From: Branchiostoma belcheri
Taxonomy: Eukaryota; Chordata; Leptocardii; Amphioxiformes; Branchiostomatidae
Reading direction: 5' to 3'
Assembly: GCF_001625305.1 (NCBI RefSeq)
Contig: NW_017803987.1
Coordinates: 1,942 to 65,941 of the forward strand
Length of the DNA stretch: 64,000 nt
Notes under the pieces: model-generated
What the model was told of the DNA's origin: nothing
The model's database searches: none
Seen by the model: only the letters and a program-made list of their open reading frames with translations
In this document: positions 10,863 through 22,800 of the stretch, one piece after another
How the letters are laid out: each line of letters starts with the position of its first letter
Numbering within the stretch: position 1 is the first letter of the stretch
Position numbers and translations under genes: made by a program

Positions 10863-13800
10863 CTGTCTGTCTGTAAACACGATAACTCGAGAAGGCCTTG
10901 ATGGATTGTCTTGATACTTGGTAGGTGGGTAGGTCTTGATGAGACCTCAAAATGATTAGATTTTGGACCCCCTAGCGGCTTGTTATGGTACTGCAGCTGA
11001 ACTTCCGGTTTTTATATCTCATGATCTAGACATGCTATGGTGATGAAATTTGAATGGTAGGTAGCTCTTGTGCTTGGGAAGAAGTGACGTGAGTTTGGGC
11101 CCCCTAGCGGCTTGCTATGGAACTGCAGGGATATATTCTTGAAAATATTAAAAAGAGGATAACTCAAGAACCGGTTGACGGATCGTCGTGATTTTTGGTA
11201 TGTAGGTAGCTTACGTGATGCTTAATACAATTATGTGACAATTATGCAAATATGGATGTAATTTGCATAATTTATGGGGAAATTATATAAATCAGCTGCA
11301 TTCCATGATAAGACAATTGAAGCTTGTGACATTGGTAATTGACAACGAGAGAAACACAGGCAGATATTGATTATGTTAATAATGACTTAATTTGCATAAT
11401 TAATGAAAAAATTATAATTATCTAATGATAACTGTCTGGAATTTCATACTTGTGGTATTTTAAAGTTAATTTGAGGTGAACATCATTAAACATAATTTAT
11501 TCAAATCAGGACCTCATTCGCATAATTTATTAGGAAATACTAGAATGCATTGTTTGTTATTACAAGACTGTCTTTTGGTCGAGATTATGATAAAATGATA
11601 TAATTCATGAAAATTAGGTTCCTATTTGTTACATCAGGGGGAATAATCTATTGTATAATTTGTCAGTCATAAAGATTAACATCATTTGGCGAAGGTATGA
11701 GATCGTGGAACTCTAGTTGTTTCTGCGCTGTTGCAGTGTACGGATAACCCCGAATTTATGCTCTAAGGGGTGATTAGAGTGGAAGTTTAGATATTGGCCA
11801 GTATGTGTGGGTTTGTGGTATATCTATACCTGCAGGGACTCGTCCTCTTCTACTGTTGATTGCACCAAAAACTGAGGTTAATGACCTATTGTCTTTCTCT
11901 TCAAATGTGAACATTTGAACATACAGGATCAAGATCGTTTACATGTTATGAGAACTCATGAGCGTACGCCTTCTAAAAATGATTTCCATCAATTCTCAAT
12001 GTTTGTATAGTACCGAATGGTCCCCAGAGCTTCACTGGTGAAACTCAAGGTACAACTACCATTGGCCTGAGCTGGTCTCCACCTGACACAGCCAACAATG
12101 CAACATTTGCCAAGTACAGAATCACATCTACTCCATCTGGTGGCGCCAGTCAGACTACAGAGAGCTCTGACCCTACTGCCACCAGCACCAGTCTGACAGG
12201 ACTGTCCCCAGGTGTTCTGTATAGCATCAGTCTTGTGGCTGTGAGTGCAGATGACAGTGTAGTCAGTGCAGAGGCAGCAGGAGGACCTCTGATTGTCCGG
12301 ACAAGTAAGTTTTTCAGACTGTGCTCTACACTAGACGAGCCTTTAGGTTAACCTGCATGTCAGCTATGACTCAAGAGCCTGGCACCTTTTTGACTTTGCG
12401 GTAAATGAGACTGCAGCTCTCCGTATGCACAATGTCTTTAAATTCCTTTATTCCGACTATTATGGACTCTTGTTTCCCTATAATAAGGCTCTTTTTATCA
12501 ACAATTTGGTGGGTAAGTTTCTTTTCCTTCCGATTTAAAACTTTCTTTGTTTGTTTGCCTTTCGTATCGATCCGGCATGCCTACTTATATTTGAATGTTC
12601 CAGATTCAACTGCCAAAGAACACTTAGATTTAATCATGCAAAATGTAGTGCGAACTTAATCTAACAGGCTGATTATCTATTATAAAGATTTGTAAAAAAA
12701 TACATACATGATTTGTTGTGTACATGTGCATCTAGATCCAAATGCACCGGAAGACTTCGCTGTCACAACCTTTACCACAACAACCATTGATCTGAGCTGG
12801 ACTTTGCCTGACAGTGCGAACAGTGCAACCTTTGCCAAGTACAGAATGACATACTCTGCAAATGGTTTTAATCAGACTGAAGAGATCTCTGGCACCACTG
12901 CCACCAGCACCAGTCTGACAGGACTGTCCCCAGGTGTTCTGTACAGCATCAGTCTTGTGGCTGTCAGTGAGGAACCCAGTCTTACAGTCAGTGCAGAGGC
13001 AGCAGGAGGACCTCTGACTGTCAGGACAAGTAAGTTTTTTCAGACTGTGCTCTACAGTAGATGAACCTTAATCTAAATTGCATGGCAGCTCTTAAAACAG
13101 AGTGTGATATCTTCCTTGCCACTTCTAACCAATAATGTTTCTAGATCCATCAGTATCTGGAATCACATGCAGCTTGTGCTACTGGAGGAGATACATTCAA
13201 AACTTCACTGCAAATTTACACATTTACCATACCTTGCACAATCGCAAAACCTGCTTTCGTTATTTTTGTTTGTCTGCCTGTTGTTAAATACAGCCTCTAT
13301 CTCATAACACGATAATGAAAATCGGCCAAGGAAGGGTCTCAATTGGCTCAGTGCCACTAACTTTAATGTTCAACCATTGTCACAAGGTTGCTTAAAGCTA
13401 GCAATGCCAAATGTCAATTAGCAGTATTTTTTTGATATACCTGAATTGGATTTCCTATTCTTAATGTTTATATAGAACCAAATCCTCCTCAAAGCTACTT
13501 TGGTGACGCTCAAAGTTCAACAACCATTAGTCTGGGCTGGTTTGCTCCTGCCAGTGCCAACGGTGCAGAGTTTGACAAGTACAGAATCACATATACTCCA
13601 TCCGGTGGCGTCAGTCAGACTGAAGAGATCGTTAACCCCGCTGTCACCAGTGTCAGTCTGACAAGACTGTCCCCAGGTGTTCTGTATAGCATCAGTGTTG
13701 TGGCTGTCAGTGCTGAGCCCAGTCTTACAGTCAGTGCAGAGGCAGCAGGAGGACCTCTGACTATCAGGACAGGTAAGTTTTTCAGACTGTGCTCTACAGT

Positions 13801-16800
13801 AGAGAAACCTAAGCTTAAACTGCATGTCAACTCTCTTTGTATATCCCTACACTATTCTCTCCTACTTTCTAATGGTTTTATGTAGCCATCAACGTCTGGT
13901 ACTCATACGCAGTTTGTGCTACTACTGCAGTACTGGACGAGAAACTTCAATAATTCCCTCGCAAAATCTTGTCATTCTTCAAATACTGTTTTGTCTAAAA
14001 TATACTTCCCTGTTGATAGTAAAGACCTTTACCCCGGAGTGACATTTATCTTTCCTGTATGAAAAGCACTTAACAGTCATCAAAACTTTGCTCTTACTGT
14101 CAATATCAAGTACTAGTATCAATCACCAGGATTGTTATACTTTTGTAACCAAAAATTATTTCAATCTATTCACAATGTTTGTATAGTGCCGAATGCTCCC
14201 CGGAGCTTCACTGGTGAAACTCAAGGTACAACTACCATTGGTCTGAGCTGGACTGTGCCTGACACTGCCAACAATGCAACATTTGCTAAGTACAGAATCA
14301 CATATATCCCATCTGGTGGCGCCAGTCAGACTACAGAGATCTCTGACCCCACTGCCACCAGCATCAGTCTGACAGGACTGTCCCCAGGTGTTCTGTACAG
14401 CGTCAGTCTTGTGGCTGTCAGTGCTGAGCCCAGTCTTACAGTCAGTGCAGAGGCAGCAGGAGGACCTCTAACTATCAGGACAAGTAAGTTTTTCAGACTG
14501 TTCTCTAAAGTAGATGAACCTCAGATTAACCTGCATGTCAGCTATGAATCAAGAGCCTCGCACCTCCTTTCTAACTTCGCAGTAAATTAGACAGCAGCTT
14601 TCCGTATGCACAATGCCTTTAAATTCTTTATTCAAACTATTATGGACTCTTGTTTGCCTGTGATGAAGCTCTTTTTATTAACAATTTGGTAGGTAAGTTT
14701 CCTTTCCTTCTGATTCAAAATTTTAATTTCTCCACTTGTTTGCCTTTCATGTAGATCCGGCATGCCTGCGTATATTTGAATGTTCCAGATTCAACTGTCA
14801 AAGAACGGTTAAATTTAATTATGCATAATGTAGCACAGACTCGATCCATAAAAACTGATTATCTTTCATGAAGATATGTAAAAATGCATACATGATTTGT
14901 TGTGTATATGTTAATCTAGATCCAAATGCACCGGAAGACTTTGCTGTCACAACCTTTACCACAACAACCATTGGTCTGAGCTGGACTGTGCCAGACAGTA
15001 CCAATGGTGCAACCTTCGCCAAGTACAGAATCATATATATCCCATCTGGTGGCGCCAGTCAGACTACAGAGATCTCTGACCCTACTGCCACCAGCGCCAG
15101 TCTGACAGGACTGTCCCCAGGTGTTCCGTACAGCATCCGTCTTGTGGCTGTCAGTGCTGAGCCCAGTCTTACAGTCAGTGCAGAGGCAGCAGGAGGACCC
15201 CTGACTGTCAGGACAAGTAAGTTTTTCAGACTGTGCTCTTCAGTAGATGAACCTCAGGTTAACCTGCATGTCAGCTATGACTCAAGAGTCTGACACCTCC
15301 TTTTAAACTTTGCGGTAGATGAGACTTCAGCTCTCCGTTTGCACAATGTCTTTACATTCCTTTATTCCGACTATCATGGACTCTTGTTTCCCTATAATAA
15401 AGATCTTCTTATTAACAATTTCGTGGTAAGTTTTCTTTCCTTCTCATTCGCGACATTCCCCACTTGTTTTCCTTTTGTGTAGATCTGGCATGCCTGCTTA
15501 TTATTGTATGTTCCAAATTGAACTGTCAAAAAACTTTTAAATTTAATTATGCATAATGTAGCGCAGACTTAATCTAGCACGCTGATTATCTACTTTAAAG
15601 ATTTGCAAAAAAAAATACATACATTACATGATTTGTTGTGTTTCTGTTCATCTAGATCCAAATGCGCCGGAAGACTTTGCTGTTACAACTATTACCACAA
15701 CAACCATTGGTCTGAACTGGACTGAGCCTGACAGTGCCAACAATGCAACATTTGCCAAGTACAGAATGACATACGTTGCCAATGGTGACAGTCTGACTAC
15801 AGAGATCACCAACTCTAGTACCACCAGCACCAGGCTGACAGGACTGTCCCCAGGTGTTCTGTACACCATCAGTCTTGTGGCTGTCAGTGCAGATGACAGT
15901 GTAGTCAGTGCAGAGGCAGCAGGAGGACCTCTGACTGTCAGGACAAGTAAGGTTTTGCAGACTGTGCTCTTCAGTAGATGAACCTTAATTTAAATTGCAT
16001 GGCAGCTCTTAAAACAGAGTCTGATATCTTCCTTTTTACTTCTAACCAGTGCTGTTTGTAGATTTATCAGTATCTGGAATCACATGCAGCTTGTGCTACT
16101 GGATGAGATACATTTAAAACTTCACTGCAAATTTAAACATTTACCATACCTTGCACAATCGCAAAACCTGCTTTCGTTATTTGTCTGCCTGTTGTTAAAT
16201 ACAACCTCTATCTCATAACATAAGAAAGAAAATCGGCCAATGAAGGCTCTCAATTGGCTCAGTGCCACTAACTTTAATGTTTAACCATTGTCACAAGGTT
16301 GCTTAAGCTAGCAATGGCAAAGTGCAGTATCAATCTTGATATACCTGAATTTGATTTCCTATTCTTAATGTTTATATAGAACCAAATCCTCCACAGAGCT
16401 TCTTTGGTGAAGCTCAAAGTTCAACAACCATTCGTCTGAGCTGGTCTTCTCCTGCCAGTACCAACGGTGCAGCGTTTGACAACTACAGAATCACATATAC
16501 TCCATCCGGTGGCGTCAGTCAGACTGAAGAGATCGTTGTCCCCGCTGTCACCAGTTTCAGTTTGACAGGACTTTCCCCAGGTGTTCTGTATAGCATCAGT
16601 CTTGTGGCTGTCAGTGCTGAGCCCAGTCTTACAGTCAGTGCAGAGGCAGCAGGAGGACCCCTGACTGTCAGGACAGGTACGTTTTTCAGACTGTGCTCTA
16701 AAGTAGAGAAACCTAAGCTTAAACTGCATGTCAACTCTCTTTGTATATATACACTATTCTCTCCTACTTTCTGATGGCTTTATGTAGTCATCAACGTCTG

Positions 16801-19800
16801 GTACTCATACGCAGTTTGTGCTACTACTGGACGAGAAACTTCAATAATTCCCTCGCAAAATCTAGTCATTCTTCAAATATTGTTTTGTCTAAAATATACT
16901 TCCCTGTTGATAGATAAGACCTTTACCCCGGAGTGACATTTATCTTTCCTGCATGAAAAGCACTTAACAGTCATCAAAACTTTGCTCTTACTGTCAATAT
17001 CAAGTACTAGTATCAATCACCAGAATTTTTATACTTTTGTAACCAAAAATTATTTCAATCTATTCACAATGTTTGTATAGTGCCGAATGCTCCCCGGAGC
17101 TTCACTGGTGAAACTCAAGGTACAACTACCATTGGCCTGAGCTGGACTGTGCCTGACACTGCCAACAATGCAACATTTGCTAAGTACAGAATCACATATA
17201 CCCCATCTGGTGGAGCCAGTCAGACTACAGAGATCTCTGACACCACTGCCACCAGCATCAGTCTGACAGGACTGTTCCCAGGTGTTCTGTACACCATCAG
17301 TCTTGTAGCTGTGAGTGAAGATGACAGTGTAGTCAGTGCAGAGGCAGCAGGAGTGACTGTCAGGACAAGTAAGTTTTGCAGACTGTGCTCTTCAGTAGAT
17401 GAACCTCAGGTTAACCTGCATGTCAGCTATGAATCAAGAGCCTCGCACCTCCTTTCTAACTTCGCAGTAAATTAGACAGCAGCTTTCCGTATGCACAATG
17501 CCTTTAAATTTCTTTATTCAAACTATTATGGACTCTTGTTTGCCTGTGATGAAGCTCTTTTTATTAACAATTTGGTAGGTAAGTTTCCTTTCCTTCTGAT
17601 TCAAAATTTTCTCCACTTGTTTGCCTTTCATGTAGATCCGGCATGCCTGCGTATATTTGAATGTTCCAGATTCAACTGTCAAAGAACGGTTAAATTTAAT
17701 TATGCATAATGTAGCACAGACTCGATCCATAAAAACTGATTATCTATCATGAAGATATGTAAAAATGCATACATGATTTGTTGTGTATATGTTTATCTAG
17801 ATCCAAATGCACCGGAAGACTTTGCTGTCACAACCTTTACCACAACAACCATTGGTCTGAGCTGGACTGTGCCAGACAGTACCAATGGTGCAACCTTTGC
17901 CAAGTACAGAATCATATATATCCCATCTGGTGGCGCCAGTCAGACTACAGAGATCTCTGACCCTACTGCCACCAGCACCAGTCTGACAGGACTGTCCCCA
18001 GGTGTTCTGTACAGCATCCGTCTTGTGGCTGTCAGTGCTGAGCCCAGTCTTACAGTCAGTGCAGAGGCAGCAGGAGGACCCCTGACTGTCAGGACAAGTA
18101 AGTTTTTCAGACTGTGCTCTTCAGTAGATGAACCTCAGGTTAACCTGCATGTCAGCTTTGACTCAAGAGTCTGACACCTCCTTTTAAACTTTGCGGTAGA
18201 TGAGACTTCAGCTCTCCGTTTGCACAATGTCTTAACATTCCTTTATTCCGACTATTATGGACTCTTGGTTGCCTGTAATAAAGCTCTATTTGTTAACAAT
18301 TAGTGGTAAGTTTTCTTTCCTCCTGATTCGAAACATTCTCCACTTGATTACCTTTCGTGAAAATCTGGCATGCCTGCTTATTATTGAATGTTCGAAATTC
18401 AACTGTCAAATAATGGTTAAATCTAATTATGGATAATGTAGCACAGACTTAATCTAGCACGCTGATTATCTATTATAAACATTTGCAAAAAATACATTCA
18501 TACAATATTTGTTGTGTACATGTTCAACTAGATCCAAATGCACCGGAAGACTTCACTGTCACAACCTTTACCACAACAACCATTGATCTGAGCTGGACTG
18601 TGCCAGACAGTACCAATGGTGCGGCGTTTGCCAAGTATAGAATCACATATATCCCATCTGGTGGCGCCAGTCAGATTGAAGAGATCTCTGACCCCACTGC
18701 CACCAGCACCAGTCTGACAGGACTGTCCCCAGGTGTTCTGTATAGCATCAGTCTTCTGGCTGTGAGTGAGGAACCCAGTCTTACAGTCAGTGCAGAGGCA
18801 GCAGGAGGACCTCTGACTGTCAGGACAAGTAAGTTCGTCCGACTGTGCTCTACAGTAGATGTATCTCAGGTTAACTTGCATGTCAGCTATGACTCAAGAG
18901 TCTGACACCTTTTTAACTTGCAGTAGATGAGACTGCAGCTCTCCGTTTGCACAATGTCTTTAAATTCCTTTATTCCGACTATTATGGACTCTTGTTTGCC
19001 TGTAATAAAGCTCTATTTATTAACAATTAGTGGTAAGTTTTCTTTCCTCCTGATTCGAAACATTGTCGACTTGCTTGCCTTTTGTGTAGATCTGGCATGC
19101 CTGCTTATTATTGAATGTTCCAAATTCAACTGTCAAATAATGGTTAAATTTAATTATGCATAATGTAGCACAGACTCGATCCATAAAAACTGATTATCTA
19201 TCATGAAGATATGTAAAAATGCATACATGATTTGTTGTGTATATGTTTATCTAGATCCAAATGCACCGGAAGACTTCACTGTCACAACCTTTACCACAAC
19301 AACCATTGGTCTGAGCTGGACTGTGCCAGACAGTACCAATGGTGCAACCTTTGCCAAGTACAGAATCACATATATCCCATCTGGTGGCGCCAGTCAGACT
19401 ACAGAGATCTCTGACCCTACTGCCACCAGCACCAGTCTGACAGGACTGTCCCCAGGTGTTCTGTACAGCATCAGTCTTGTGGCTGTCAGTGCTGAGCCCA
19501 GTCTTACAGTCAGTTCAGAGGCAGCAGGAGGACCTCTGACTGTCAGGACAAGTAAGTTTTCCAGACTGTGCTCTACAGTAGATGAACCTCAGGTTAAACT
19601 GCATATCAGCTATGACTCAAGAGTCTGACACCTTTTTAAGTTGCAGTAGATGAGACTTTAGCTCTCCGTATGCACAATGTCTTTACATTCCTTTATTCCG
19701 ACTATTATGGACTCTTTTTTTCCCAATAATAAAGCTCTTCTTATTAACAATTTGGTGGGTGAGTTTCTTTTATTTCCTTATGATTCGAAACATTCTCCAC

Positions 19801-22800
19801 TTGTTTGCCTTTTGTGTAGATCTGGCATGCCTGCTTATTATTGAATGTTCCAGATCCAACTGTCAAATAACGGTTAACTTTATTTATGCATAATGTAGCG
19901 CAGACTTAATCTAACACGCTGATTATCTACTTTAAAGATTTGCATGATTTGTTGTGTTTCTGTTCATCTAGATCCAAATGCGCCGGAAGACTTTGCTGTT
20001 ACAACCATTACCACAACAAACATTGGTCTGAACTGGACTGAGCCTGACAGTGCCAACAATGCAACATTTGCCAAGTACAGAATGACATACGTTGTCAATG
20101 GTTACAGCCTGACTACAGAGATCACCAACTCTAGTACCACCAGCATCAGTCTAACAGGACTGTCCCCAGGTGTTCTGTACAACATCAGTCTTGTGGCTGT
20201 GAGTGCAGATGACAGTGTAGTCAGTGCAGAGGCAACAGGAGGACCTCTGACTGTCAGGACAAGTAAGTTTTGTAGACTGTGCTCTTCAGTAGATGAACCT
20301 CAGGTTAACCTGCACGTCAGCTACGACTCAAGAGTCTGACACCTCCTTTTAAAATTTGTAGTAGATGAGACTTCAGCTCTCCGTATGCACAATGTCTTTA
20401 AATTCCTTTATTCCGACTATTATGACTCTTTTTTCCCAATAATAAAGCTCTTCTGATTAACAATTTGGTGGGTGAGTTTCCTTTCTTTCTGATTCGAAAC
20501 ATTCCCCACTTGTTTGCCTTTCGTGTAGATCCGGCATGCCTGCTTATTATTGAATATCCAAATTCAACTGTCAAAGAACGTTAAAATTATTTATGCATAA
20601 TGTAGCGAAGACTTAATCTAGCACGCTGATTATCTACTTTAAAGATTAGCAAAAAAAGTACATCCCTACATGATTTGTTGTGTTTCTGTTCATCTAGATC
20701 CAAATGCGCCGGAAGACTTTGCTGTTACAACCATTACCACAACAACCATTGGTCTGAACTGGACTGAGCCTGACAGTGCCAACAATGCAACATTTGCCAA
20801 GTACAGAATGACATACGTTGACAATGGTTACAGTCTGACTACAGAGATCACCAACTCTAGTACCACCAGCATCAGTCTGACAGGACTGTCCCCAGGTGTT
20901 CTGTATAGCATCAGTCTTGTGGCTGTGAGTGCAGATGACAGTGTAGTCAGTGCAGAGGCAGCAGGAGGACCTCTGACTGTCAGGACAAGTAAGTTTTTCA
21001 GACTGTGCTCTTCAGTAGATGAACCTTAATTTAAATTGCATGGCAGCTCTTAAAACAGAGTCTGATATCTTCCTTTTTACTTCTAACCAATGATGTTTGT
21101 AGATCCATCAGTATCTGGAATCACATGCAGCTTGTGCTACTGGATGAGATACATTCAAAACTTCACTGCGAATTTAAGCATGTATCATACCTTGCACAAT
21201 GGCAAAACCTGCTTTCGTTATTTGTCTGCCTGTTGTTAAATACAACCTCTATCTCATAACATAATAAAGAAAATCGGCCAATGAGGCTCTCAATTGGCTC
21301 AGTGCCACTAACTTTAATGTTTAACCATTGTCACAAGGTTGCTTAAGCTAGCAATGACAAAGTGCAGTATTTATCTTGATATACCTGAATTTGATTTCCT
21401 ATTCTTAATGTTTATATAGAACCAAATCCTCCACAGAGCTTCTTTGGTGAAGCTCAAAATTCAACAACCATTAGCCTGAGCTGGTCTGCTCCTGTCAGTG
21501 CCAACGGTGCAGAGTTTGACAAGTACAGAATCACATATACTCCATCCGGTGGCGTCAGTCAGACTGGAGAGATATTTAATCCCGCTGCCACCAGTTTTAG
21601 TCTGACAGGACTGTCCCCAGGTGTTCTGTACAGCATCAGTCTTGTGGCTGTCAGTGCTGAGCCCAGTCTTACAGTCAGTGCAGAGGCAGCAGGGGGACCT
21701 CTGACTGTTAGGACAAGTAAGTTTTTCAGACTGTGCTCTATAGTAGATGAACCTCAGGATAAACTGCATGTCAGCTATGACTCAAGAGTCTGACACCTTT
21801 TTAACTTGCAGTAGATGAGACTTCAGCTCTCCGTATGCACAATGTCTTTAATTCCTTTATTCCGTCCATTATTGACTCTTTTTCCCCAATAATGAAGCTC
21901 TTCTCATTAACAATTTGGTGGGTGAGTTTCCTTTCCTTCTGATTGGAAACATTCTCCACTTGTTTGCCTTTTGTGTAGATATGGCATGCCTGCTTATTAT
22001 TGAATATTCCAAATTTAACTGTCAAAAAACGGTTAAAATTAATTATGCATAATGTAGCGAAGACTTAATCTAACACGCTGATTATCTACTTTAAAGATTT
22101 GCAAAAAAAATACATCCATACATGATTTGTTGTTTTTCTATTCATCTAGATCCAAATGCGCCGGAAGACTTTGCTGTTACAACTATTACCACAACAACCA
22201 TTGGTCTGAACTGGACTGAGCCTGACAGTGCCAACAATGCAACATTTGCCAAGTACAGAATGACATACGATGCCAATGTTTACAGTCTGACTACACTGAT
22301 CACCAACCCTAGTACCACCAGCATCAGTCTGACAGGACTGTCCCCAGGTGTTCTGTACAGCTTAAGTCTTGTGGCTGTCAGTGCTGAGCCCAGTCTTACA
22401 GTCAGTGCAGAGGCAGCAGGAGGACCTCTGACTGTCAGAACAAGTAAGTTTTTCAGACTCCGCTCTTCAGTAGATAAACCTTAATTCAAATTGTATGGCA
22501 GCTCTTGAAAAATAGTCTGATATTTTCCTTGCCACTTCTAACCAATGATGTTTGTAGATCCATCAGTATCTGGAATCACATGCAGCTTGTGCTACTGGAT
22601 GAGATACATTCAAAACTTCACTGCAAATTTAAACATCATGCCTTGCACAATAGCAAAACATGCTCTCGTTATTTGTCTGCCTGTTGTAAACAATACAATT
22701 TAAAAATACAACCTCTATCTCAACATGATAAAAAAAAATCGGCCAATGAAGGCTCTCAATTGGCTCAGTGCCACTAACTTTAATGTTCAACCATTGTCAC

